Source: Bacteroidota bacterium
GTDB taxonomy: Bacteria > Bacteroidota > Bacteroidia > Bacteroidales > ML635J-15
Length of the DNA: 64,000 bases
Assembly: GCA_029558535.1 (NCBI GenBank)
Contig: JAKQEK010000337.1
Coordinates: 41,119-105,118 of the forward strand
Direction: 5' to 3'
This document shows, piece after piece, positions 7,294-16,057 of this stretch (positions are counted from its first letter, which is position 1; each line of letters begins with the position of its first letter). The notes under the pieces are model-generated. The model worked only from the letters and a program-made list of their open reading frames with translations, did no database searches and was not told the origin of the DNA. The translations under genes were made by a program, and so were the position numbers.

Positions 7294-8328
7294 TTATTTC
7301 ATTTGTTCATTCAATCTATTAATTTCGGCTTGTCTGGCGGTTAGAATATTGATATATCTTGCCGTATGGTCGTTGTTGTACTTTTCGTAAGCCTCATAAG
7401 CATATTTTAGAGCCATATCGATATTGTCATTAAATTCGTGATATAATGCTAAATTGTGGAGAGCATAAGCAGCAAGCTTATAATCATCAGAAGTTTTCAA
7501 TTCTGACCATATTTGGTAAGCATCTTTCCAGTTGTTTTTACGAACATATTCGATTGCTTGCTTCATTTGTTCGTTGCGTGTGCGAAAAACCGTTCTTGAT
7601 TCGGTTACCCAAACAGGAGAAATTCGTTTTGCATACATAAACCCTGCAAATGCCCCGGCCTGTATTACAGCATCTCGTTTTGAAGGAATTCTGTTTTTAG
7701 CATGTGTTTGATTTTCATCAGTATATTCTCATATTTTTGCATCTCTGAAAGTATTTTGATCTAAAACCGATTTTTTGACAGGGTCGTAAATTCTCCAACC
7801 GGCATCAATAAATACTTCCAGACCTTCGGTATATTTGTTGACTTGAATTTTTTGACCATCAACAGTCTTTGTTTGAGTTTCAACTCTAGAGAAATATCTG
7901 GTGTCGGAATCAAATGTTTCTAGCACAATCAACAAATCTGAATTGTAGTAATTCGTAATTTTAGCAACAGTATCCCAGTCGAGTGGCAAGGGCCATTCTT
8001 TGGTACCGGTTCCTCTTATGTCGAAAATATTTCCATTTTCACATAAATATTTTGGTGCTTCATTAACAGTAATTGTAAAATTGTTAATACAATTATCAGA
8101 AGCGTTTCTATCCTGATGTATGCCCTCACCGGTAAATAATCCTTCAAAAAAATTACCGCCTTTTTCTCCTTTACCAGGGAGACTTCTGTTAATTACAACA
8201 ATCTTTTCGTGTTTTCCCGGAATACTTATTTCTGCAGGTTTTAATACATCAATATAAACGGATGTTGTTTTACACGAAATAATGGATATAATTATCAGAA
8301 TGCTTAGAATAAATATTGGCTTTTTCAT
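7294..8328 (-). pseudogene. DUF6340-type lipoprotein gene interrupted by an in-frame TGA
   Basis: Two minus-strand open frames (8328-7729, 199 residues; 7638-7294, 114 residues) are halves of one gene in the same frame. Only the TGA at 7731-7729 separates them, and the 30 codons between the stop and the second ATG are open (EYTDENQTHAKNRIPSKRD and on). The N-terminal half has a lipoprotein signal (IISIISC, Cys about 19) and a conserved domain with NRSLPGKG. The C-terminal half has YAKRISPVWV...SRTVF and TPR-like helices. Together they give about 343 residues, the usual length and order of Bacteroidetes DUF6340 lipoproteins as I know them. TGG to TGA is one transition and Trp fits the local context. 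It may be a recent pseudogene, read-through, or a sequencing error. Confidence 0.75.
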
Positions 8329-8429
8329 AGTAAAGATTTTAAAATTTATGTCTAAAATACATATTATTTCAATTATAGAATAGATTTATCATTTTGTTTG
8401 CGAAATATTATGATTTTAATTTTGTGGTG

Positions 8430-8515
8430 TATTTGGGTTTTGGCGGGAAGTTTGGATTGCTGGTTTGTGGGTAGGGTAACTCCAAACTTCATGACAAAAC
8501 CGTGTTACAGGCGAA
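8430..8515. repeat. Intergenic palindromic repeat-like element
   Basis: This lies in the gap between the broken lipoprotein gene and the NYN gene. A perfect 10-bp inverted repeat GAAGTTTGGA (8447-8456) / TCCAAACTTC (8481-8490) encloses a G-rich loop, and GACAAAACCGTGTTACAGGC follows. It is richer in G than its neighbours on this strand. From memory, AACTCCAAACTTC...ACCGTGTTA blocks recur between genes in Bacteroidetes, so this may be another palindromic intergenic family. It differs from the two attC-like elements near 1-4 kb. It could also work as a terminator in the gap. Confidence 0.4.
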
Positions 8516-8531
8516 GATAAATATAAAAAGC

Positions 8532-9287
8532 TTATTTTATTTTAACAAAAATATGTTTGATATGAGTATTTTCAACTTCTCTTTCGTCTATAATGAAGTG
8601 CTTTTTCAAGGATTTGAATAAAGGAGTAAGTTTTGAAAACCCATAATTTCTTGGATCAAAATCAGGTTTTTTCTTAATAATAAGAGCCCCGATTTCTGCC
8701 ATAAAAACCCAACCGCTTTCATCGGCAAGATCTTCAACGCTTTTCTTAAGCAGTTCAATTAAACTTGAATTTATTTTTTCGTATTGATTTGGTTTAATGT
8801 TCGCAGATTTTGTTTCGGCAGTGTTTACTTTAACCGAAGTGCCTGTATTACTGATAATTTCAATATAAATAAACTTGTCGCAGGCAACAATAAATGGGTT
8901 TGGAGTCTTCTTCTCTCCTATTCCGATTACAAGCATACCCGATTCGCGTAAACGTGTTGCAAGACGGGTAAAATCGCTGTCGCTGGAAACAAGACAAAAG
9001 CCATCAACTTTTTCGCTGTGTAAAATATCCATAGCGTCAATAATCATAGCCGAATCGGTAGCATTTTTGCCTTGTGTATAACTGTATTGCTGAACTGGTG
9101 TGATAGCATGCTCAAGTAATGCAGGTTTCCATCCCGATACTGTCGGTTTTGTCCAATCTCCGTAAATACGCTTTATGGTCGGGATTCCAAGCTTGGTAAT
9201 TTCATCTATCATCCCCGATATATTTGAATATGGAATATTATCCGCGTCTATCAATACTGCTAATTTTAAATCTTTTCTTTCTTTCAT
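8532..9287 (-). CDS. NYN-domain (PIN-like) protein with C-terminal LOTUS/OST-HTH domain
   Basis: A 251-residue protein. Residues about 8-150 are a NYN domain (LabA/DUF88 type): LAVLIDADNIP at the start, DSAMIIDAMDILH, and VSSDSDFTRLATRLRESG. These provide the conserved acidic residues of the PIN-like ribonuclease fold. Residues about 175-250 match a LOTUS/OST-HTH module (LLKKSVEDLADESGWVFMAE, then YGFSKLTPLFKSL), an RNA-binding winged helix often fused to NYN. The architecture suggests a metal-dependent RNase or RNA-associated regulator acting in the cytosol; targets are unknown. The gene stands alone, 82 bases from the methyltransferase gene upstream on the same strand. Confidence 0.85.
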   Translation of the reverse strand: MKERKDLKLAVLIDADNIPYSNISGMIDEITKLGIPTIKRIYGDWTKPTVSGWKPALLEHAITPVQQYSYTQGKNATDSAMIIDAMDILHSEKVDGFCLVSSDSDFTRLATRLRESGMLVIGIGEKKTPNPFIVACDKFIYIEIISNTGTSVKVNTAETKSANIKPNQYEKINSSLIELLKKSVEDLADESGWVFMAEIGALIIKKKPDFDPRNYGFSKLTPLFKSLKKHFIIDEREVENTHIKHIFVKIK

Positions 9288-9369
9288 GATTTGATAATTT
9301 GATCTGTAATATTATTTAAGAACAAAGATAATCTTATTAGTTGGTAAAATCGGAGAATGATAAAACTAA

Positions 9370-10203
9370 TTACTTTTCTCTCGGCACACCGTCCAATCTT
9401 TTAACACAAACAATATATCCCGTACCATTAAGCTTCATATTACGTTCAGAATACCTTTCGAGAGATTTTTTTACAGGTGTAGTGACAAATCCCAATAATG
9501 TATCAAAAGGAGACGGAAGTATTGCAAAATCGAAGTAATTGTGAGTTATTTTTTTAAAACCATTTTTAATTAAATATTTATCAAATTTTGATGGTGAATG
9601 TAAGCGTGGTTTAAATGGAAAATAATGAATTTTGCCCTTACGTAAAACCTTCATTTTTATAAAATTCATAAAATTTAAGAAAGGTTTAAACGACTTGAGT
9701 TTTTCCACAAATCCTGATGTCCATTTTCTGACAGAATACTTATTGGTAACATTTACAATTAAATATCCATCGGGTTTCAAAACTCTTTTTATTTCATTCA
9801 TCCATACAATATCATCTTTTAAATATTCAACTACTCCGGAACAAATAATTAAATCAAATTCTGAATTCGCAAACTCAAGATTCTCTATGTCGCCACATTT
9901 AAAAGTAATATTTTTGTTTTTACGTGTCTCTAATTTCTTATTTGCAATGGATACCATTTCTTCTGCAATGTCAATTCCGGTCATTGATTCAAAATTTTGT
10001 TCCAGAGACAACAAAAGATCACCAGGACCACAACCCGCATCAAGAATTTTTGAATTATCTGAAAGATTAAGTTTTTTAATCATTTTAAGAATATAATTCT
10101 GTCTGTACCGAAGTGTAGGGTATTTTGAATCAGATTCATAAAATTCCTGATTGTACACAACCGCTTCGGATTCGTAATATTCTTTTACACCATTCTTTTT
10201 CAT
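9370..10203 (-). CDS. Class I SAM-dependent methyltransferase
   Basis: A 277-residue methyltransferase of the UbiE/Methyltransf_11 type. Motif I is KILDAGCGPGDLLLSL (about residues 54-69). Motif II acidic residue is in MTGIDIAEEMV, and post-motif ICSGVVEYL with the LKPDGYLIVNVTNKY strand follows. The ~90-residue C-terminal extension is basic and aromatic. Its start overlaps the end of the deacetylase gene by 4 bases (ATGA-type junction), indicating translational coupling. The neighbours (deacetylase, VanY-like peptidase) suggest a cell-envelope or glycan substrate, but this is inference. Confidence 0.85.
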   Translation of the reverse strand: MKKNGVKEYYESEAVVYNQEFYESDSKYPTLRYRQNYILKMIKKLNLSDNSKILDAGCGPGDLLLSLEQNFESMTGIDIAEEMVSIANKKLETRKNKNITFKCGDIENLEFANSEFDLIICSGVVEYLKDDIVWMNEIKRVLKPDGYLIVNVTNKYSVRKWTSGFVEKLKSFKPFLNFMNFIKMKVLRKGKIHYFPFKPRLHSPSKFDKYLIKNGFKKITHNYFDFAILPSPFDTLLGFVTTPVKKSLERYSERNMKLNGTGYIVCVKRLDGVPREK

Positions 10204-10988
10204 TTCAGAATATTTGTCTTATACAATATATTTTTTAATTTTTGCTTATAATATTTGGTATCCAAAGCAGACTCGGTTTTTACAATAAAAGAATGTAAAT
10301 CATCTTTTGGTGAAACCTCAATTCTCTTAAGACAAAATATATCTTTTGGCGAATTTTTTCTTGCCCAGGATGTTGTTAAGGCTGCTTTATACCCACATTT
10401 TTTAAGATTTTCGACGGAATATTTATTAATGTCTTTTTCTTGACCAAACGGAAAAGAATAAAACTTTATCTCCACTCCTATTTGTTCTTTGATAATTTTT
10501 TTAGAATTTGAAATCTCTTCAAAATCCTGTTCCTTATTCAATCTTGCATGAGAATTGTGATTTACACCGTGCGAACCTATCTCTACAAGCGTTTCGGCAC
10601 ATAATTCTTTAATCTCCTTCCAATCCAGTATCTTTATTTCGGGATATCCATTTACGGTATCCCAGATATTTGATTTTCCCGCAAAAGCTGTTGGAATAAA
10701 CAACGAAACAGGCAATTTCAACGATTTAATCAAAGGAAGTACAAATTTCGTAAAACTAATATAAGCATCATCAAAACTAATGCATAATGGATTTGAATAT
10801 TTAGGGGCTATAATGTTATTTACATAATCATCAAGACTTAATATTTGGTACTTATTCGAATTTTTAATGTATTCCATCTGCTGTTGAAATTCGGCGTAAG
10901 AAACCGTATTAAAACCGGCATTTTCAGCAATATTATGATACATTAAAATCATAAAACAAATTAGACTAAAAGAATTATTGTCCGACAA
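10200..10988 (-). CDS. Polysaccharide deacetylase (NodB-type)
   Basis: A 262-residue carbohydrate esterase family 4-like protein. Key motifs are ILMYHNI near the start, LCISFDDAYISF (motif 1, catalytic and metal Asp pair), EIGSHGVNHNSHARL (motif 2, metal His pair) and the FSFPFGQEKD region (motif 3). It would remove N-acetyl groups from a cell-surface glycan. There is no obvious signal peptide, as is common for deacetylases that act near the cytoplasmic face; the first dozen residues are uncertain and an ATG at 10952 (MILMYH) is possible. It lies 10 bases after the VanY-like gene and overlaps the methyltransferase gene by 4. Confidence 0.85.
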   Translation of the reverse strand: MSDNNSFSLICFMILMYHNIAENAGFNTVSYAEFQQQMEYIKNSNKYQILSLDDYVNNIIAPKYSNPLCISFDDAYISFTKFVLPLIKSLKLPVSLFIPTAFAGKSNIWDTVNGYPEIKILDWKEIKELCAETLVEIGSHGVNHNSHARLNKEQDFEEISNSKKIIKEQIGVEIKFYSFPFGQEKDINKYSVENLKKCGYKAALTTSWARKNSPKDIFCLKRIEVSPKDDLHSFIVKTESALDTKYYKQKLKNILYKTNILK

Positions 10989-10998
10989 ATATAAATAT

Positions 10999-11772
<774 letters not shown>

Positions 11773-12726
11773 TTAGTTATTGATGAAATGAATGATTTTG
11801 TCATATATACTTTTGGTATCCAAGCCGTATTTTTTAATTAATTCTTCGGGTTTTCCAGATTCACCAAAACAATCGGGCATACCAATAATTTTCATTTTTA
11901 CGGGACAAAATTGAGAAAGTACTTCGGCAACACTACTTCCAAGTCCACCATATATTTGATGTTCTTCCAATGTTACAACTCTTTTTGTCTTTTGCGCTGA
12001 CTTAATAATTGCATCATTATCTAAAGGCTTAATTGTATGTATATTTATTACCTGAGTAGAAATATTTATGGTTTCTAACAATTTTGATACTTCCAGAGCA
12101 GTCCAAACCATTGAACCGCTTGCAATTATTGTCAAATCATTGCCTTTCCTGAGTATTTTCGCTTTACCCGGAATAAAACTGTCATTAGGCTCTGTAAAAT
12201 TAACCACCGGTTCTCTCCCATATCTTATATAACAAGGTCCGTCAATTTGTTTAATTGCAGAAATTGTGGCAAGCTTTGTCTGGTTTTCGTCACAAGGACT
12301 GAATATTGTCATATTTGGTAAGGCACGCATTACCGCAATATCTTCCAGTGCCTGATGAGTAGCGCCATCTGGACCAACCGAAACACCCGCATGAGCACCA
12401 CCTATGATGACATGAAGATTGTTATAACATATCGAAACCCTGATTTGGTCTGCAGTTCGCATTGCAGAAAATACAGCATAGGTAGAAAATACGGGAATTT
12501 TTCCCGATAAAGCCAATCCGGCAGCAACACTAGCGGTGTTTTGTTCGGCTATACCAATCGAAAAAAAGCGATCTGGAAAACGTTCTTTGAAAAAGTTCAT
12601 TCCGACAGAGTTTGTTATGTCTGTTCCAAGGCAAACAATGTCTTTATTTTTTTCTCCAAGTTCGGCTAGTGCTTTTCCAAACCCGTTTTTCATTGGTGTA
12701 AAAGAATGAGATGTGGTCATAAACAT
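11773..12726 (-). CDS. Transketolase C-terminal subunit-like protein
   Basis: A 317-residue protein covering the pyrimidine-binding (about 10-180) and C-terminal (about 190-317) domains of transketolase. Seen are DITNSVGMNFFKERFPDRF, GIAEQNTASVAAGLA (the conserved catalytic Glu of ThDP activation), and HAGVSVGPDGATHQALEDIA. In split transketolases it pairs with a ~280-residue N-terminal ThDP/Mg-binding subunit, usually encoded next door. No such gene is in this window, so the partner must lie elsewhere or the protein has another role. It sits between queD and the VanY-like gene. A start at residue 12 (MKNGFG) is also possible. Confidence 0.85.
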   Translation of the reverse strand: MFMTTSHSFTPMKNGFGKALAELGEKNKDIVCLGTDITNSVGMNFFKERFPDRFFSIGIAEQNTASVAAGLALSGKIPVFSTYAVFSAMRTADQIRVSICYNNLHVIIGGAHAGVSVGPDGATHQALEDIAVMRALPNMTIFSPCDENQTKLATISAIKQIDGPCYIRYGREPVVNFTEPNDSFIPGKAKILRKGNDLTIIASGSMVWTALEVSKLLETINISTQVINIHTIKPLDNDAIIKSAQKTKRVVTLEEHQIYGGLGSSVAEVLSQFCPVKMKIIGMPDCFGESGKPEELIKKYGLDTKSIYDKIIHFINN

Positions 12727-12732
12727 TTTTAT

Positions 12733-13179
12733 TTATTGATCTTCAGCATACCATTCCGCAAACGAAGTTGCTGTTTCGTACAATTTTATTGAATGTAGCT
12801 CAACTCCTGCAGGTAACAATGATTTAATAATTTTTGCAAAGTGTAAAACCATATTTTCTGCTGTAGGCTGAAATTCTAAAATGTGAATTCTTTTAAAAAG
12901 TTGATTTTCAGATTTAATATATTCTAAATTCTCTTTTGAACTTAAAAGAATGCTATGGTCGTATTCGTCAACAATATTAGGTTTAATTAATTGTTTAAGA
13001 TCGCCAAAATCCATTACCATACCATATTTTGGTGATTTCGGGTCGTTTATTGTCTGGCCTATTATAGTAACATATAATTTATATGAGTGCCCATGTATAT
13101 TGCGGCAAAGACCATCATAATCATGAAGAGCATGGGCTGCCTCAAACTCAAATATTTTGGTTAACCTTACTTTAGTCAT
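12733..13179 (-). CDS. queD: 6-carboxy-5,6,7,8-tetrahydropterin synthase
   Basis: A 148-residue QueD/PTPS family enzyme, the second step from GTP to preQ0/queuosine. Zinc ligands are the His in FEAAHAL and both His in CRNIHGHSY. The catalytic Cys lies four before HGH, the spacing typical of QueD (CxxxHGH). DFGDLKQLI, EYDHSILL and the C-terminal LYETATSFAEW are also conserved. It is the first gene of a tight minus-strand group (6 bases before the transketolase half) whose other members have no obvious link to queuosine, so the grouping is probably positional. Promoter not identified. Confidence 0.92.
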   Translation of the reverse strand: MTKVRLTKIFEFEAAHALHDYDGLCRNIHGHSYKLYVTIIGQTINDPKSPKYGMVMDFGDLKQLIKPNIVDEYDHSILLSSKENLEYIKSENQLFKRIHILEFQPTAENMVLHFAKIIKSLLPAGVELHSIKLYETATSFAEWYAEDQ

Positions 13180-13301
13180 AAAACAATTTATTGTTGTAAC
13201 AAAGTTAGGAAAATATTTGTTTAGTTTAAAATGTTAGCTAATAAACTGCTTAAAAGAACTAATTAAGAAAACAAAATTGTAATTTTGTAATTTTTACATA
13301 A

Positions 13302-14276
13302 ATGGTACAATTTAATTCAATAACCAAACATATAAGTAATGATCTTGAAAATCTTGAAAAATCGTTAAAGGAAGTTGCAAATTCTGATAGTGATTTTTTA
13401 AACGAGGTTCTAAATTATGTTTTTGAATCAAAAGGTAAACGAATAAGACCTGCTTTAGTATATTTAACAAGTAGATTATTTGGAGAACCTCAGCAATCAA
13501 CCCATAATGCAGCACTGGTTTTAGAGTTGATGCATACTGCAACACTACTACACGATGATGTTGTTGACAATGCAGTACTAAGAAGAGGAAAGCAAACTGT
13601 CAATCATAAATGGGATGATAAGACTGCTGTTTTAGTGGGTGATTATTTGTTTGCGAGAGCAATGAAAGTAGCTATAGATTATAATGAATACGAGCTGTTT
13701 AAAATTATTACACCGGTTATAATGAACCTTAGTGTTGGCGAATTACAGCAAATGAATAATTCATCAAAATTTGAGGTTAATTATGAAAAGTATTACGAAA
13801 TTATTAAAAACAAAACAGCATCTTTAATATCTGTAGGTTGTAAATCGGGTGCGATATCTTCCGGTGCAAGCAAAGAAGAAGTTGAAACCGTTGAGAGACT
13901 CGGGGATATTTTGGGAATAATATTTCAGATAAAAGACGATATTTTGGATTATATTGGTAACGGCGAAACCGGTAAAGAGACAGGAGTAGATATACGAGAA
14001 GGAAAAATTACATTACCTTTTATATTGGCTTGGGAAAATATGTCTGGAATAGAGCGAGAATCTATAGAAGAGTGTTGGAAAAATGCAGGACATAATAGAG
14101 ATTGTGAAAAAGATGTTGTAACTAAAGTCATTGAAAAAGGTGGAATAATTGAGAGTGAAAAGACTTTACTAAAAATGAAAAACGATGCTCTTGAACAGCT
14201 GGATAAATTGCCCAAAACTATTGCAAGACAAGCTTTAATAGAATTAGTTGATTATATCATTAACCGAAACAAATAA
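13302..14276 (+). CDS. All-trans polyprenyl diphosphate synthase
   Basis: A 324-residue class I isoprenyl synthase. The first aspartate-rich motif is LLHDDVVDNAVLRRG (DDxxD), the second QIKDDILDYIG (DDxxD); KGKRIRPALVYL gives the IPP-binding basic residues. The residues before the first motif (MHTATLLH) are small, fitting a medium or long-chain enzyme (octaprenyl/heptaprenyl type) that makes the menaquinone side chain; chain length cannot be fixed from sequence. A TAATTTTG box at 13280-13287 fits the Bacteroidetes -7 element, giving a very short leader. The stop abuts that of deoC on the other strand. Confidence 0.9.
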   Translation: MVQFNSITKHISNDLENLEKSLKEVANSDSDFLNEVLNYVFESKGKRIRPALVYLTSRLFGEPQQSTHNAALVLELMHTATLLHDDVVDNAVLRRGKQTVNHKWDDKTAVLVGDYLFARAMKVAIDYNEYELFKIITPVIMNLSVGELQQMNNSSKFEVNYEKYYEIIKNKTASLISVGCKSGAISSGASKEEVETVERLGDILGIIFQIKDDILDYIGNGETGKETGVDIREGKITLPFILAWENMSGIERESIEECWKNAGHNRDCEKDVVTKVIEKGGIIESEKTLLKMKNDALEQLDKLPKTIARQALIELVDYIINRNK

Positions 14277-15155
14277 TTAAAAATATTTTATCTCTTCATT
14301 TTTGCCATCCAGAATATTCAAATCGGTAAGAATGCTGTTTGCAAGTCTCGAAGCACCTAATCGGAACATTTTATTGGTGAGCCATTCCTCTCCTAAAACA
14401 TTTTTTACAATTAAATAATATATCAAAGCATCTTCGCTTGTTGACATGCCGCCTGAGGGTTTTATACCCACTTTTCGACCTGTTTTTTCATAATACTTCT
14501 TAATTGCATAGCACATCGTATAAACAGCTTCGGGGGTTGCAGAAACAGAAGATTTACCAGTAGAAGTCTTAATAAAATCTGCTCCTGATTCCATAGAAAT
14601 TATACTGGCTTTAAAAATATTGTCTGTGTTGAGCAACTCTCCTGTCTCTAAAATAACTTTTAAGTGTGCGTCTCCCATTGCATGTTTGATAATTTCTATT
14701 TCATTGGCAACAATTTGAAAATTGTTTTCTAAAAACGATCCAACAGAAATTACAATATCAACTTCATCTGCTCCTTTATGAACTATTAATTCACATTCGG
14801 CAGCTTTTACAGATAGAAATGTCTGCGAAGAAGGAAAAGACGCTCCAACAGCAGCAATATTTACATCTTTTGCCGTAAGACTTTCTTTTACAGTTTGTAC
14901 GAATATCGGAAAAACACAGATTGCTGCAACATTTTTGTAATGAGGAAAGTGATTCGGAAAATCATTGACCTTTTCAGTCATATTTTTGATTTTGTTTATT
15001 CCGTCTGTAGTATTAAGGCTGGTTAAATCTATAAAATTTAAGAGTGATAATAAAATCTCTTTAGTTTTATTTTGTGGGATTTGTAATTTATAAGATTCGA
15101 TTTCGCTCTTTATTAAGTCACTTGAAGGAAATGATTCAAAAGTAAATTTTTTCAT
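14277..15155 (-). CDS. deoC: Deoxyribose-phosphate aldolase
   Basis: A 292-residue class I aldolase converting 2-deoxyribose-5-phosphate to glyceraldehyde-3-phosphate and acetaldehyde in deoxynucleoside salvage. The Schiff-base lysine is in GADFIKTSTGKSS; the second conserved lysine is in VGIKPSGGMST; EVDIVISVGSFLENN holds the proton-relay Asp. It is longer at the N-terminus than E. coli DeoC (259 residues) and close to the eukaryote/Bacteroidetes form. The MazG-like pyrophosphohydrolase gene ends 2 bases upstream, and ade lies further upstream in the same directon, consistent with a nucleoside-salvage theme. Confidence 0.93.
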   Translation of the reverse strand: MKKFTFESFPSSDLIKSEIESYKLQIPQNKTKEILLSLLNFIDLTSLNTTDGINKIKNMTEKVNDFPNHFPHYKNVAAICVFPIFVQTVKESLTAKDVNIAAVGASFPSSQTFLSVKAAECELIVHKGADEVDIVISVGSFLENNFQIVANEIEIIKHAMGDAHLKVILETGELLNTDNIFKASIISMESGADFIKTSTGKSSVSATPEAVYTMCYAIKKYYEKTGRKVGIKPSGGMSTSEDALIYYLIVKNVLGEEWLTNKMFRLGASRLANSILTDLNILDGKNEEIKYF

Positions 15156-15157
15156 AT

Positions 15158-15502
15158 TTATTGTAGTTTATTATTGTTTAAATGTCTTTTATTATCACGG
15201 TTGGTTTTTTTAACGATGTTCTGTCGTAACGCATCTGTAAGATCTGTACCGGTTTGATTTGCTATACATAACAATACCCATAAAACATCAGCAAGCTCTT
15301 CCGAAAGATTTAATACATCACCTTCTTTTACCGATTGTTCACCATATTGACGGGCTATGACTTTTGCCAACTCTCCTACTTCTTCTGTTAAAACAATCAT
15401 ATTGGTTTTTATGTCAAAGTATCTTACGCCGTATTGGTAAATCCATTGATCTACAGTTGATTGTGCATCTTTTATGGTCATATTTTGAAAATTATAAGAC
15501 AA
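15158..15502 (-). CDS. MazG-like nucleotide pyrophosphohydrolase
   Basis: A 114-residue all-alpha NTP pyrophosphatase of the MazG family. The metal-binding pattern is LTEEVGELAKVIARQ (ExxE) followed by LSEELADVLWVLLCIAN (ExxD). Single-domain members hydrolyse dNTPs or modified NTPs to monophosphates, acting as house-cleaning enzymes. It lies 46 bases after dtd and 2 bases before deoC, probably one transcript. Substrate not determinable here. Confidence 0.85.
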   Translation of the reverse strand: MSYNFQNMTIKDAQSTVDQWIYQYGVRYFDIKTNMIVLTEEVGELAKVIARQYGEQSVKEGDVLNLSEELADVLWVLLCIANQTGTDLTDALRQNIVKKTNRDNKRHLNNNKLQ

Positions 15503-15548
15503 ATATACTCTTTATTATATAAATTAATAAGAAACGTATTCAATAAAG

Positions 15549-16001
15549 TTATTGTTTGTTTTTTGAATCAATTATAATAGTTACCGGACCATCGTTGCAA
15601 AGAGAGACTTTCATATCTGCACCAAAAATTCCCGAGTATGTTTTTTTGTTCATCAGATTGTCAAGCTCTTTAATAAAACTATTATATAATGGAATTGCCT
15701 GTTCGGGCTTTGCAGCATCAATATAAGAGGGGCGATTTCCCTTTTTTGTTCTGGCATGTAAAGTGAATTGACTAATTGTTAAAATATCAAAATTCATTTC
15801 AAGGCAACTCTTATTCATAACTCCGTCATTATCATCAAAAATTCTTAAGTTTATTATCTTGTTGCAAAGCCATGAAACATCGTCATATGAATCGTTATGC
15901 GTTATTCCAAGTAAAATTAATATACCTTTGTTAATTGTTGAAATAATTTGATTGTCAACTTTTACAGTTGATTCGCTCACCCTTTGTATTAATGCTATCA
16001 T
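15549..16001 (-). CDS. dtd: D-aminoacyl-tRNA deacylase
   Basis: A 150-residue DTD enzyme, full length. Diagnostic motifs are SQFTLHARTKKGNRPSY (SQFT active-site loop) and NDGPVTIIID (the GP-containing cross-subunit loop that enforces D-chirality). MIALIQRVSESTVKVD is the usual N-terminus. It clears D-amino acids and Gly mischarged on tRNA in the cytosol. It lies downstream of ade, separated by 56 bases that contain a parS-like site. Confidence 0.95.
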   Translation of the reverse strand: MIALIQRVSESTVKVDNQIISTINKGILILLGITHNDSYDDVSWLCNKIINLRIFDDNDGVMNKSCLEMNFDILTISQFTLHARTKKGNRPSYIDAAKPEQAIPLYNSFIKELDNLMNKKTYSGIFGADMKVSLCNDGPVTIIIDSKNKQ

Positions 16002-16041
16002 TTTGAAATGCTAATGAGTTGAAAATTAAAGATTTATATAT

Positions 16042-16057
16042 TGTTCCACATGAAACA
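16042..16057. promoter_or_regulatory. Second parS-like site (degenerate)
   Basis: TGTTCCACATGAAACA differs at two positions from the bacterial parS consensus TGTTTCACGTGAAACA. It sits in the 56-bp gap between ade and dtd, 1.68 kb from a near-perfect parS at 17720. Chromosomal parS sites usually occur in small clusters bound by ParB, so a second degenerate copy nearby supports both. A chance match is possible for this copy alone. Confidence 0.6.
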
